Origin: Hyphomonas pacifica
GTDB taxonomy: Bacteria; Pseudomonadota; Alphaproteobacteria; Caulobacterales; Hyphomonadaceae
Direction: 5' to 3'
Assembly (NCBI RefSeq): GCF_000682675.1
Contig: NZ_AWFA01000003.1
Coordinates: forward strand, 35,295-99,294
Length of the DNA stretch: 64,000 bases
Part shown: positions 9,540 to 18,541 of the stretch, piece after piece
How the letters are laid out: the number at the start of each line of letters is the position of its first letter
How positions within the stretch are numbered: the first letter of the stretch is position 1
Made by a program: the position numbers and the translations under genes
The notes under the pieces: model-generated
What the model saw: the letters and a program-made list of their open reading frames with translations, nothing else
Database searches by the model: none
What the model was told of the DNA's origin: nothing

Positions 9540-9672
9540 AATGGGATTCTTGTGACAAGACCGTAAGGTTCTACACAATGCATATTGCTTGCCGAGATGG
9601 CTTCAAAAGGGGGGCGCCGTCGAGTACGGTCATATGAATCGTCGTTTCCAGGGCGATCATGGGAGGTTCGTC

Positions 9673-10410
9673 ATGAAACGCGTTATTCTCGCTGCGGCTT
9701 GTTTGGCTCTGATGCCAGCAGGGTGCGCGACCACAGGCAGTACGGGAGATTTTGGACGCGTTCTGGGTGATGTGCTGGGCCAGCCTTCAAGTCAGGTGCC
9801 GCTCAGCCAGGCGGAAATCGATGCCGGACTGCGTGAGGCGCTGACGGTCGGGACCAATCAGGTGGCCAGGCAATTGGGACGGCCGAATGGCTATTTTGGT
9901 GACCCTAAAATTCGTATCCCGCTGCCCAAGACCTATCGTGAAATTCAGTCTTCCCTGTCGAAGGTTGGTGCGAGCGGACCGCTGGATGATCTGGAGTTGC
10001 GCATGAACAGGGCTGCCGAGGCGGCTGTGCCGGAAGGTAAGGCACTGATCCTGGGAGCTATTCGCCAGATGACCATTCAGGACGCCGTGCAGATATTGAG
10101 GGGTGGAGACACTGCTGCAACAGACTATCTGCGCGCCAGAACAGAGACGCAATTACGTGCGGCGTTTACACCTTATGTGAGAACGTCACTTGCAGAAGCC
10201 GGCGCTTTCACGTCTCTTGAGCAAGTGGCCTCGAATTATGGTGTGGGAGGTGTCACGTCATCCCTTCAAGGGGAGCTGACCAATTATGCTGTGACTTTGG
10301 GGCTGGACGGCATGTTTTACTATGTGGCGCAGGAGGAGAAGAAGATTCGCGAGAATCCGCTTGCCAGAACGACTGACCTGCTGCGCCGTGTTTTCGGAGC
10401 TTATAGCTGA
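9673..10410 (+). CDS. DUF4197 family lipoprotein
   Basis: A 245-residue predicted lipoprotein of the DUF4197 family, function unknown. The ATG at 9673 has GGGAGG nine bases upstream and begins a signal peptide ending in a lipobox (MPAGC, cysteine near residue 18). A longer in-frame reading from 9589 lacks a ribosome-binding site and would bury the signal. The mature protein contains the DUF4197-typical opening (AEIDAGLREAL) and the later segment MTIQDAVQILRGGDTAATDYLR. Its stop overlaps the next start (ATGA), so it is translationally coupled to an alpha/beta hydrolase. Confidence 0.85.
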   Translation: MKRVILAAACLALMPAGCATTGSTGDFGRVLGDVLGQPSSQVPLSQAEIDAGLREALTVGTNQVARQLGRPNGYFGDPKIRIPLPKTYREIQSSLSKVGASGPLDDLELRMNRAAEAAVPEGKALILGAIRQMTIQDAVQILRGGDTAATDYLRARTETQLRAAFTPYVRTSLAEAGAFTSLEQVASNYGVGGVTSSLQGELTNYAVTLGLDGMFYYVAQEEKKIRENPLARTTDLLRRVFGAYS

Positions 10411-11396
10411 TGCGGCGTTTCCGGCACGAAGCCACCACCGGCGGCGAAATGGCCGGTATTGAATTTGGCGATCCTATCAAGCCTTTCAGCGCGGTCTGGC
10501 TGCATGCAACCGGCTTTAACGGCATGACCTATCAGTCCTTACTGGCGCCGCTGGGACTGCGTCAGCGCGTTGCAGCGCTGGACATGCGTGGTCATGGCCG
10601 CTCGACCCTGCCGGCCAAACCGAGCCGGATGAAATCCTGGAAACGCCACCGCGATGATGTGATCGAATGGCTGGAGAAGGAAGCGCCGCACGGCGTGATC
10701 CTTGGCGGGCATTCCATGGGTGGCTGTGTTGCCCTGATGGTGGCGGGCAAACGCCCGGATCTCGTGAAGGGGCTTGTTCTGGCAGACCCGGTCATCATGG
10801 CGAAGGATGTCTATTTCTGGCAGCATGTGCTGGCGCCGGTTTCCTTCCTGCTCTCAATACGCGGCAATCACATGTCGCGGCGGGCGAAGAAGCGACGGGC
10901 AGAGTTTGGCTCCTTCCGTGAGGCGCTGGATTCTTATACCGGCCGCGGCGCATTCGAGACCTGGCGGGAGCCCTTCCTGGCGGATTACCTGTTGGACGGG
11001 TTGGAGCGGACAGACGACAGACCGGCCGATAGTGACGAGCAGACCTGGCGTTTGCTGTGTGATCCGAAATGGGAAGCGGCCACCTTTGCCGCTCAACGCA
11101 ATCGCCCGTGGAGCGCGCTGCGCCGCGTGAAGAAGCATAAAATTCCGATGACCATACTGCGGCCTACACGCAATTCGGTCATCAGCGACAAGGTCCGGGC
11201 GCGTCTGATCATGGCCTATCCGGCGATGATGATGAAGGCCGTGAGGGGTACGACACACTTCCTGCCCATGGAAGCGCCCTATGAAGTACGCGACCAGCTG
11301 TCGGCCTTCCTGGCACGGCTGGTTGAACGGTTTACGCTGGAAGAAGACGCCTTTGTGGAGCGCTCTCTCAAGGTCCGCCGACGCAGGACGGGCTGA
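10410..11396 (+). CDS. Alpha/beta hydrolase
   Basis: A 328-residue alpha/beta hydrolase-fold enzyme, probably a cytoplasmic esterase or lipase-like hydrolase. The nucleophile elbow is GGHSMGGC, the oxyanion region follows WLHATGFNG, and DMRGHG is the usual strand-4 motif. The catalytic histidine is probably in RGTTHFLPME near the C-terminus. The substrate is unknown. The start overlaps the stop of the upstream lipoprotein gene by one base, suggesting a two-gene unit. Confidence 0.85.
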   Translation: MRRFRHEATTGGEMAGIEFGDPIKPFSAVWLHATGFNGMTYQSLLAPLGLRQRVAALDMRGHGRSTLPAKPSRMKSWKRHRDDVIEWLEKEAPHGVILGGHSMGGCVALMVAGKRPDLVKGLVLADPVIMAKDVYFWQHVLAPVSFLLSIRGNHMSRRAKKRRAEFGSFREALDSYTGRGAFETWREPFLADYLLDGLERTDDRPADSDEQTWRLLCDPKWEAATFAAQRNRPWSALRRVKKHKIPMTILRPTRNSVISDKVRARLIMAYPAMMMKAVRGTTHFLPMEAPYEVRDQLSAFLARLVERFTLEEDAFVERSLKVRRRRTG

Positions 11397-11483
11397 CACG
11401 CTTTCTGCCTTTAGAAAAGCTGATTGGTGCCATTCGGTCAGACTGGATATGATCCCCGGTCTGATGAAGTGGAGCCCGGCTAT

Positions 11484-13298
11484 ATGCCTGCCGATTTTCT
11501 GGCCCTGCCAGGTGTAGAGATCACGATTGTTCTTTCGCTGGTGGCGATTGTGTTCTTCGGATTCATTCGGGAAACCTTGCCGGCGGACGTAGTCGCCCTG
11601 CTGGCCATGGGCGTCTTGCTGTTGACCGGCATTCTCTCGGTTCCGGAAACCCTGTCTGTCTTTTCCAATTCGGCGCCGATCACGATTGCGGCCATGTTTG
11701 TCCTGTCGGCGGCTTTGGAGCGGACCGGTGTCATTGATGTGGCCGGTCGGATGGTGTCGCGCGGCGTGGCCGGGAAATCTCCCTTGCTGGCGCTGGTGGC
11801 GATGATGCTGGGCGTGATGGTCATGTCCGCCTTCATGAACAACACGCCGATTGTTGTGGTTCTCATCCCCGTCGTGATCCAGCTGTCGCGGACCCTCGGT
11901 ATGGCAGCATCACGACTTTTGATCCCCTTGTCCTTTGCCTCCATCTTTGGCGGCACGACAACGCTGATTGGTACGTCCACAAATATTCTGGTTGATGGTG
12001 TCGCGCAGGAGCTGGGACTTAAAGCCTTCGGCGTTTTCGAAATCACGGGTGCAGGCATTCTGCTGGCCATGGTCGGCACCATCTATTTGGCAATCACCAG
12101 CCCGTTCCTGCTGCCCAGCCGGGAGACGCTCGTGGATCTGCTTCCGAATACAAAACAGCGGCGCTTCATTGCGCAGATCCTGATCCCCATCGAGTCTGTG
12201 CTGATCGGGCGCACGATTGCCGAGACAGGGTTCAAGCCTGAAAAGGGGTTCAAGGTGATCGACGTGTTTCGGGACGGCCTGTCGCTTAGGGCGGAGCTGG
12301 AGCAGGTCGTGCTGAGGGCAGGGGACCGGATCGTGCTGAGGTCTCCGGTCGCGGAAATGCTGACGCTGAAGGAGACGGGCCATGTCGCCATTGGCTCTGC
12401 CGCGAATGATGTGCGCCCGGCGTTCGAGCCGATCCAGACCAGTGAGACGGTTATCATGGAAGGTGTGATTGGCCCGCATTCCCGGATGATCGGACGCCCG
12501 CTCGGCGGACTGGGGCTTGCCCGGCTGTATGGCGTGTATGTGCTGGCCATCCATCGCCGCGGAGAGAATATTACCGATACGGACAAGATCCATTTCGATG
12601 TCGGCGACACGGTTTTGCTGGAAGGGCCCGCGCGCGGGATGCGCCAGCTGTTCGATGATGGCGTTTTGAACAATCTGACCGAAACGACCGAACGGGCCAT
12701 TCGCCGGGGCAAGGCACCGATTGCCATCATTGCGGTGCTGGCCGCGATGAGCCTTGCCGCGCTGGGCGTCCTGCCGATTGCTGCCCTGGCGATTATTGCT
12801 GGGACCGCTGTTGTGGCGCTGGGGTGCCTGGACCATCAGGAGGCCTATCGCTCCATCCGCTGGGACATTCTGATGCTGATCTTCGGCATGCTGGCCCTGG
12901 GGCAGGCGATGAACACATCCGGCGCGGCGGAGCTGGTTGTGGGCCATCTGGCCGGGCTGACCGAAGGCTTTGGCCCGCTGGCCGTTCTGGCGGTGCTCTA
13001 TCTCGTCACATCCTTCCTGACAGAGATCATGAGCAACAATGCGGCGGCCATACTGCTGACGCCAATCGCTGTGGGCCTTGCGACACAGCTGGGGATCGAC
13101 CCGCGCCCTTTCGTGGTGGCCGTGATGTTTGCGGCGAGCGCCAGTTTCGCCACACCTATCGGCTATCAGACCAATACGCTGGTCTACAGCGCGGGCGGCT
13201 ATAAATTCTCTGACTTCCTGAAGATCGGTGTGCCGCTCAACCTTGTCATGTTCGTGGCGTCCATGATCATCATTCCGATGTTTTGGCCGCTTGGTTGA
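11484..13298 (+). CDS. SLC13-family anion/Na+ symporter with TrkA-C domains
   Basis: Inner-membrane transporter of the DASS/SLC13 (CitT/ArsB-like) superfamily, 604 residues. About five hydrophobic segments precede two central RCK/TrkA-C domains (about 215-290 and 315-395), then a second membrane block carrying the family signature FLTEIMSNNAAAILLTPIA and SFATPIGYQTNTLVYSAGGY. Sulfate, dicarboxylates or other anions are possible substrates; sequence alone does not decide. The ATG at 11484 has GGAG nine bases upstream; an earlier TTG at 11424 is less likely. It converges on the MarR gene with a 3-bp gap. Confidence 0.87.
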   Translation: MPADFLALPGVEITIVLSLVAIVFFGFIRETLPADVVALLAMGVLLLTGILSVPETLSVFSNSAPITIAAMFVLSAALERTGVIDVAGRMVSRGVAGKSPLLALVAMMLGVMVMSAFMNNTPIVVVLIPVVIQLSRTLGMAASRLLIPLSFASIFGGTTTLIGTSTNILVDGVAQELGLKAFGVFEITGAGILLAMVGTIYLAITSPFLLPSRETLVDLLPNTKQRRFIAQILIPIESVLIGRTIAETGFKPEKGFKVIDVFRDGLSLRAELEQVVLRAGDRIVLRSPVAEMLTLKETGHVAIGSAANDVRPAFEPIQTSETVIMEGVIGPHSRMIGRPLGGLGLARLYGVYVLAIHRRGENITDTDKIHFDVGDTVLLEGPARGMRQLFDDGVLNNLTETTERAIRRGKAPIAIIAVLAAMSLAALGVLPIAALAIIAGTAVVALGCLDHQEAYRSIRWDILMLIFGMLALGQAMNTSGAAELVVGHLAGLTEGFGPLAVLAVLYLVTSFLTEIMSNNAAAILLTPIAVGLATQLGIDPRPFVVAVMFAASASFATPIGYQTNTLVYSAGGYKFSDFLKIGVPLNLVMFVASMIIIPMFWPLG

Positions 13299-13301
13299 GG
13301 T

Positions 13302-13769
13302 CTACCAGAGCGGCCGCTCCGGAGAGGCGCTGCCTGCCAGCTTTTGCATCAGGCGGGAAAGCTCGGCCTGTTCCTCGCTCGTCAGGGGGGCCATCAGCTT
13401 GCGTTCGGCTTCCAGCGCGATGGGCACGATCATCTCGTAAATATCCTGGCCTGCAGGCGTGAGGAAAAGCTGCGACCGGCGACCGTCAGACTCCGATGTC
13501 TTGCGCTCCATATAGCCAAGCTCGATCAGGCCGGCGACGGCACGGCTGACGGCAACCTTGTCCATGGCGGTGCGCTGGCCGATGTCCGTGGCGCTGATGC
13601 CCGGTGTGTCACCGGTGACGGCCATGACGCGCCATTGCCAGATCGTCAGGCCGAACTCCCGGTCATACAGATTGGCGATGCCGCGCGAGACCGTGTTGGA
13701 GAGAACGGACAGCCTGTAAGGCAGAAATTCACGAAGACGCAGACGGGCTTTTTTCTCTTCATCAGACAT
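13302..13769 (-). CDS. MarR-family transcriptional regulator, likely of the tyrosine catabolic operon
   Basis: A 155-residue winged-helix regulator with the typical MarR order: dimerisation helix (LPYRLSVLSNTVSRG), recognition region (TDIGQRTAMDKVAVSRAVAGL) and wing (RKTSESDGRRSQLFLT). It is divergent from hppD across 93 bp. An 18-of-20 palindrome in that gap sits inside the likely hppD promoter. By position it should repress hppD, with a pathway intermediate such as 4-hydroxyphenylpyruvate or homogentisate as candidate effector; the effector is inference. Confidence 0.9.
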   Translation of the reverse strand: MSDEEKKARLRLREFLPYRLSVLSNTVSRGIANLYDREFGLTIWQWRVMAVTGDTPGISATDIGQRTAMDKVAVSRAVAGLIELGYMERKTSESDGRRSQLFLTPAGQDIYEMIVPIALEAERKLMAPLTSEEQAELSRLMQKLAGSASPERPLW

Positions 13770-13798
13770 GCACCGCTTGTTTCAGGGTTGAAGTCTGC

Positions 13799-13831
13799 TT
13801 GTCAATTAGTTACATATGAAACTAATAAAAT
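13799..13831 (+). promoter_or_regulatory. hppD promoter with embedded MarR operator
   Basis: A -35-like TTGTCA (13799-13804) and a -10-like CTAATA (13822-13827) are separated by 17 bp. Between and over them lies TTAGTTACATATGAAACTAA (13806-13825), a 20-bp palindrome with only two mismatched positions. Binding of the divergent MarR protein here would block polymerase. Confidence 0.75.
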
Positions 13832-13862
13832 AGCCTAATCCAAATCTTGTCAGGAGTGCGCC

Positions 13863-14954
13863 ATGGCAGACCTATTCGAGAACCCAGCCGGCCTCGACGG
13901 CTTCGAATTCATTGAATTTTCCGCCCCTGAAAAAGGGCATCTGGAAAAAGTGTTTGATACCATCGGCTTTACCCGGATCGCGCGCCACCGCACCAAGGAT
14001 GTCGAGCTGTGGCGCCAGGGCGGGATCAATTTCATCACCAATTATGAGCCGAAATCCGCCGCATGGTATTTCGCGCGCGAGCATGGCCCGGCAGCCTGCG
14101 GTATGGGCTTCCGCGTGCGTGATGCCCGTCAGGCCTATGACCATTTGCTGGAGCAAGGCGGCGAGCCTGTGCATGTGAATACAGGCCCCAGCGAGCTTCA
14201 CATTCCGGGCATTCGCGGCATCGGCAATTCCATCATCTATCTGATCGACCGCTATGGCGACGATCTGGATATTTACGACATTGACTTTGAATACCTGCCG
14301 GGAGTCGACCGCAATCCGGAAGGGGCCGGGTTCCAACTGGTCGACCATCTGACGCACAATGTCTATGGCGGGCGCATGAAGTATTGGGCGGACTTCTACG
14401 AGAAGCTCTTCAATTTCCGCGAAATCCGCTATTTCGACATTAAGGGCGAATATACCGGCCTCACCTCCAAGGCGCTGACGGCGCCGGACGGCAAGATTCG
14501 CATTCCGCTGAATGAGGAAGGCGAGGGCGGCAAGGGCCAGATCGAGGAATTCCTCCGCGAATTCAACGGCGAAGGCATCCAGCACATCGCGCTGATCTGT
14601 GATGACCTGGTCGCGGCCTGGGACAAGCTGAAAGAGATGGGCGTGCCGTTCATGACGCCGCCGCCGGACACCTATTACGAGATGCTGGAAGAGCGCTTGC
14701 CGGGCCACGGCCGCGATGTGGCCGCCCTGAAAGAGCGCGGTATCCTGCTGGACGGCACCACGGAAGAGGGCGATGCCCGCCTTCTGTTGCAGATCTTCGC
14801 CGAAACGCAGATTGGCCCGGTCTTCTTCGAATTCATCCAGCGCGTGGGTGACTATCGCCAAGGCTTCGGCGAGGGCAATTTCAAGGCCTTGTTCGAAAGC
14901 ATGGAACGTGACCAAATCAAGCGCGGAGCACTCAAGGTATCGGAGGACGCGTAA
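13863..14954 (+). CDS. hppD: 4-hydroxyphenylpyruvate dioxygenase
   Basis: Converts 4-hydroxyphenylpyruvate to homogentisate in tyrosine and phenylalanine breakdown. At 363 residues it has the bacterial length. The iron ligands expected from the Pseudomonas enzyme are present: His162 in [13 protein letters not shown], His241 in IQHIAL and Glu323 in FFEFIQR. It heads an operon with a VOC protein (overlap of the TAA and ATG by one base), a SUKH protein, an FAH-family hydrolase and both subunits of a 3-oxoacid CoA-transferase. The divergent MarR regulator probably controls it. Confidence 0.97.
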   Translation: MADLFENPAGLDGFEFIEFSAPEKGHLEKVFDTIGFTRIARHRTKDVELWRQGGINFITNYEPKSAAWYFAREHGPAACGMGFRVRDARQAYDHLLEQGGEPVHVNTGPSELHIPGIRGIGNSIIYLIDRYGDDLDIYDIDFEYLPGVDRNPEGAGFQLVDHLTHNVYGGRMKYWADFYEKLFNFREIRYFDIKGEYTGLTSKALTAPDGKIRIPLNEEGEGGKGQIEEFLREFNGEGIQHIALICDDLVAAWDKLKEMGVPFMTPPPDTYYEMLEERLPGHGRDVAALKERGILLDGTTEEGDARLLLQIFAETQIGPVFFEFIQRVGDYRQGFGEGNFKALFESMERDQIKRGALKVSEDA

Positions 14955-15505
14955 TGACTGCCCCAGCCCCGCTGAAAGGCATTCACCACGTCGCATATCG
15001 CTGCAAGGATGCGAAAGAGACGGTTCAGTTCTATCGCGATGCGCTGGGCATGGATTTCCAGCTCGCCATTGCTGAGGACAATGTGCCCTCTACCGGAGAG
15101 CATGATCCGTACATGCATGTTTTCCTGGATGCCGGGAATGGCAATGTGCTGGCCTTCTTCGAACTGCCTACCCAGCCGGATATGGACCGTGACAGGAACA
15201 CACCGCAATGGGTGCAGCATATTGCGTTTCGTGTCGGCTCGCTGGATGAGCTGCTGGCCACCAAGGCCCATCTGGAAGGTATGGGGCTGGACGTTCTGGG
15301 CCCCACGCATCACGGCATCTTCAAGTCGATCTATTTCTTTGATCCCAATGGCCACCGCATCGAACTGGCCGCCGACATCGGCACGCCGGAACAGATGGCT
15401 CAGCTGAAAGATGTTGCTGACCCGATGATCAAAGAGTGGAGCCAGACCAAGAAAGCCCCGCGCCATGCTGCGTGGCTGCACGAAAAAATCGCTGAAGAAA
15501 GCTGA
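14954..15505 (+). CDS. VOC-superfamily metalloprotein in the hppD operon
   Basis: A 183-residue glyoxalase/extradiol-dioxygenase fold protein with two paired beta-alpha-beta-beta-beta modules. The usual metal ligands can be placed at His12 (GIHHVAY), His89 (VQHIAF) and Glu137 (HRIELAA). Family members include glyoxalase I, ring-cleaving dioxygenases and isomerases, so the reaction cannot be read off. It is translationally coupled to hppD, and no homogentisate 1,2-dioxygenase of the normal cupin type is in the window. A role on homogentisate or a downstream intermediate is a plausible inference only. Confidence 0.8.
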   Translation: MTAPAPLKGIHHVAYRCKDAKETVQFYRDALGMDFQLAIAEDNVPSTGEHDPYMHVFLDAGNGNVLAFFELPTQPDMDRDRNTPQWVQHIAFRVGSLDELLATKAHLEGMGLDVLGPTHHGIFKSIYFFDPNGHRIELAADIGTPEQMAQLKDVADPMIKEWSQTKKAPRHAAWLHEKIAEES

Positions 15506-15508
15506 CGC

Positions 15509-16102
15509 ATGGATGAGTCAAAGACGAATACGCCTATCTCCACCTACATCGAATCGTTGAGCAAGGCTGGCGCTGGTGTCGTCGCCCATCTGCGAGAAGG
15601 CAGCTCGGCGCCGGGTAAGGCCTTTGAAACGAAGGTCAAAGGTTTGATGTTGCCCGACGAAGTGAAATGGTTATGGCGTACGTTTGATGGTATGAATTCA
15701 GAAGACACCACACTGGATCAGTTGTGGCTGGAGGGCTGCTTTTACTTCTTCTCCGAGGCTGAAGCTCTTGATGATTTCATGATCACGCAACGCCTCTGGG
15801 AAAAAGACGAAGCTTTCAAAGACTACTGGCCACAAGGCTTCTTTCCAATAGCGACGCCGGGTGATGGATCGCGGATGCTGGTCGACTGTAGTCCGCAATC
15901 AGAGACATTCGGCGCCGTGTTCGAGTTGTTTCATGGGGGCGGCGTATCAGCGCTTGCACCGAGCCTGTTCGACTATTTCACACTCGCGCGAAAATGGCTT
16001 GAAGAGAATGCTATCTGGATTGACGAAGACGGAAATGTCGATCGGGATTTCGACCGTTCGGATGATATTCAGCAACAAATGTTTCCGGATGCGATGTATT
16101 AA
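15509..16102 (+). CDS. SMI1/KNR4 (SUKH) family protein
   Basis: A 197-residue protein that looks like the SMI1/KNR4 (SUKH) fold: the early LPDEVKWLWRTFDGMN segment, then ALDDFMI and the WPQGFFPIATPGDGSRMLVD core, and a later ALAPSLFDYFTLARKWLEE helix. Members include immunity proteins to contact-dependent toxins as well as housekeeping regulators. Here it starts 3 bp after the VOC stop, inside a catabolic operon with no toxin gene nearby. Its base composition is visibly more AT-rich than its neighbours, which fits later acquisition. Function here is unknown. Confidence 0.7.
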   Translation: MDESKTNTPISTYIESLSKAGAGVVAHLREGSSAPGKAFETKVKGLMLPDEVKWLWRTFDGMNSEDTTLDQLWLEGCFYFFSEAEALDDFMITQRLWEKDEAFKDYWPQGFFPIATPGDGSRMLVDCSPQSETFGAVFELFHGGGVSALAPSLFDYFTLARKWLEENAIWIDEDGNVDRDFDRSDDIQQQMFPDAMY

Positions 16103-16144
16103 GGTCGTGGACCAGTCACTCCGCATGAATTTTTGAGGAATAAG

Positions 16145-17155
16145 ATGAAACTCTCTACCCTGAAGAATGGCGCCCGTGATGGCCGCCTTGTCGTCGTCTC
16201 CAAAGACCTGACCCGATACACAGATGCGGCGGGAATTGCGCCGACCCTGCAGGCGGCGTTGGACAAATGGGACGTCTACGCTCCGAAGCTGCAACAGCTG
16301 GCAGAGCAGGTCGAGCTGGGCTCCGTGCCGACCGCACGCTTTCACGAGCATGATTGCGAAAGCCCGCTGCCGCGTGCCTATCAGTGGGCGGATGGATCGG
16401 CTTATATCAATCATGTCGAATTAGTGCGCAAGGCGCGCGGCGCCGAAGTGCCTGAAAGCTTCTATGATGATCCGCTGATGTATCAGGGCGGCTCCGATGC
16501 TTTCCTTGGTCCCCGCGATGCGATTCCGCTGGGCGACACGGCCTGGGGCTGTGACATGGAAGGGGAGATCGCGGTCATCACCGATGATGTGCCGATGGGC
16601 GTCAGCGAGGCAGATGCCGCAGGGCACATCAAGCTGGTCATGCTGTGCAATGACGTGTCGCTGCGTGGCCTGATCCCGGCGGAACTCGCCAAGGGATTCG
16701 GTTTCTTCCAGTCCAAGCCGCCAAGCGCCTTCACGCCAGTCGCCGTCACGCCGGATGAGCTGGGCGATGCCTGGAAGGACAGTCTGGTGCACCTGCCGCT
16801 GCATGTGGACTATAATGGCGAGGCCTTTGGGCGCGCAGAAGCCGCGCAGGACGCAACCTTCAGTCTGGCACGTCTGGTGGCGCACGCCGCAAAGACACGC
16901 CCGCTCAGCGCGGGCACGGTGATTGGCTCCGGCACGGTTTCCAACAAGGATGCCGATGGCGGGGCAGGCAAGCCCGTGTCGGAAGGTGGCCGGGGCTATT
17001 CCTGCATCGCCGAAATCCGCATGATCGAAAAGATTGCCACGGGCGAGTTCAAGACGCCTTTCATGTCTCCCGGCGATACGGTGCGCATTGAAATGTTCGA
17101 CAAGGCTGGACATTCGATCTTCGGTGCCATTGAACAAACCGTCGAGCAGGTCTAG
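16145..17155 (+). CDS. Fumarylacetoacetate hydrolase family protein
   Basis: Probable fumarylacetoacetase, which would split fumarylacetoacetate into fumarate and acetoacetate as the last step of tyrosine breakdown. The protein (336 residues) has the short bacterial FAH layout: an N-terminal cap domain, then the FAH core with [15 protein letters not shown] metal-binding acids, [10 protein letters not shown], and [13 protein letters not shown] near the active site. The ATG at 16145 has GAGGAATAAG just upstream; an in-frame TTG at 16133 lies within that site. Position between hppD and the CoA-transferase genes supports the assignment. Confidence 0.9.
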   Translation: MKLSTLKNGARDGRLVVVSKDLTRYTDAAGIAPTLQAALDKWDVYAPKLQQLAEQVELGSVPTARFHEHDCESPLPRAYQWADGSAYINHVELVRKARGAEVPESFYDDPLMYQGGSDAFLGPRDAIPLGDTAWGCDMEGEIAVITDDVPMGVSEADAAGHIKLVMLCNDVSLRGLIPAELAKGFGFFQSKPPSAFTPVAVTPDELGDAWKDSLVHLPLHVDYNGEAFGRAEAAQDATFSLARLVAHAAKTRPLSAGTVIGSGTVSNKDADGGAGKPVSEGGRGYSCIAEIRMIEKIATGEFKTPFMSPGDTVRIEMFDKAGHSIFGAIEQTVEQV

Positions 17156-17201
17156 AAACCTCGCTGCACCGCAGCATTACCCAAGGGGAGGCCTGCACTT
17201 A

Positions 17202-17909
17202 ATGGCGAGCAAAATCTATAAAACAGCCGCAGAGGCTCTGGATGGCCTGTTGTTTGACGGCATGACAATTGCCGCAGGCGGCTTTGGCCTGTGCGGCATA
17301 CCGGAACTGGCCATTGCGGCCATCCGCGATGCAGGCACGAAAGACCTGACGGTCTATTCCAACAATGCCGGCGTCGACGATTTCGGTCTGGGCGTCCTGT
17401 TGCAGACACGGCAAGTGAAGAAAATGTGCTCGTCCTATGTGGGCGAGAATGCCGAGTTCATGCGGCAATATCTCTCCGGTGAGCTTGAACTGGAATTCAA
17501 CCCGCAGGGCACGCTGGCAGAGCGTATGCGCGCGGGCGGTGCAGGCATTCCGGGCTTCTACACCAAGACCGGTGTCGGTACGCTGGTCGCCGAGGGCAAG
17601 GAGCACAAGGATTTCAACGGCGAGACCTACATTCTGGAAGAGGGGATCTTCGCAGACCTCGCTATCGTGAAGGCCTGGAAGGCGGACACGACCGGCAATG
17701 CGATCTTCCGCAAGACGGCGCGCAACTTCAACCTGCCCGCCGCGACTTGCGGCAAGGTCTGCGTCATGGAAGTGGAAGAAATTGTTGAGCCGGGCGAATT
17801 GGAGCCCGACGCCATCCACCTGCCGGGCATCTATGTGCACCGCTTGGTACAGGGCGAATTCGAAAAACGCATCGAACAGCGGACCGTCCGCAAGAAGGAG
17901 AGCGCCTGA
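17202..17909 (+). CDS. scoA: 3-oxoacid CoA-transferase subunit A
   Basis: Alpha subunit (235 residues) of succinyl-CoA:3-ketoacid CoA-transferase, which activates the acetoacetate released by the FAH enzyme to acetoacetyl-CoA. Characteristic segments are [10 protein letters not shown] at residues 26-35, [14 protein letters not shown], and the central [15 protein letters not shown]. The ATG at 17202 follows AAGGGGAG by a normal spacing; the longer open frame upstream runs over the end of the FAH gene and is rejected. The stop overlaps the subunit B start (ATGA). Confidence 0.95.
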   Translation: MASKIYKTAAEALDGLLFDGMTIAAGGFGLCGIPELAIAAIRDAGTKDLTVYSNNAGVDDFGLGVLLQTRQVKKMCSSYVGENAEFMRQYLSGELELEFNPQGTLAERMRAGGAGIPGFYTKTGVGTLVAEGKEHKDFNGETYILEEGIFADLAIVKAWKADTTGNAIFRKTARNFNLPAATCGKVCVMEVEEIVEPGELEPDAIHLPGIYVHRLVQGEFEKRIEQRTVRKKESA

Positions 17910-18538
17910 TGCCCTGGGATCGTGACCAAATGGCCGCCCGCGCGGCGCAGGAACTTGAAGATGGCATGTATGTGAACCTCGGCATCGGGATTCCGACGCT
18001 GGTGGCAAACCATATTCCGGAAGGCGTGAACGTTACGCTGCAATCGGAAAATGGCATGCTGGGCATGGGGCCATTCCCCTATGAAGGCGAAGAAGACCCG
18101 GACCTGATCAATGCGGGCAAGCAGACGATCACCGAACTTCCGCAGTCTGTCTACTTTGACAGTGCGACCAGTTTCGGCATGATCCGTGGCGGCAAGATCG
18201 CCATGGCCATTCTCGGCGCGATGGAAGTGGCCGAGAATGGAGACCTCGCCAACTGGATGATTCCGGGAAAGTTGGTGAAGGGTATGGGCGGCGCGATGGA
18301 TCTGGTGGCCGGTGTTGGCCGCGTTGTCGTCGTGACCGATCACGCCAACAAGAAGGGCGAGTCCAAGGTTCTGAAGGAATGCACCCTGCCGCTGACCGGC
18401 ACAGGCGTGATTGACCGCATCATCACCGACCTCTGCGTGATGGACGTCGTCGAAGGCGGTCTTAAAGTGATTGAGCTGGCACCCGGCGTGACGATGGAAG
18501 AAGTGAAATCCAGGACTGAAGCTACGCTGGTCGAGTAG
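17909..18538 (+). CDS. scoB: 3-oxoacid CoA-transferase subunit B
   Basis: Beta subunit (209 residues) of the CoA-transferase. The catalytic glutamate is in the [11 protein letters not shown] motif, and the N-terminal [15 protein letters not shown] is typical. Translational coupling to subunit A through an ATGA overlap would keep the subunits equimolar. It closes the tyrosine degradation operon; acetoacetyl-CoA would then go to thiolysis or storage elsewhere. The stop lies 3 bp from the end of the convergent DUF1206 gene, leaving no room for a separate terminator. Confidence 0.95.
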   Translation: MPWDRDQMAARAAQELEDGMYVNLGIGIPTLVANHIPEGVNVTLQSENGMLGMGPFPYEGEEDPDLINAGKQTITELPQSVYFDSATSFGMIRGGKIAMAILGAMEVAENGDLANWMIPGKLVKGMGGAMDLVAGVGRVVVVTDHANKKGESKVLKECTLPLTGTGVIDRIITDLCVMDVVEGGLKVIELAPGVTMEEVKSRTEATLVE

Positions 18539-18541
18539 GGA

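Noticed and set aside
11910..12947. A 345-residue minus-strand frame opposite the SLC13 transporter
   Set aside because: Shadow of the real gene: Arg/His/Gln-rich, no domain, no ribosome-binding site.
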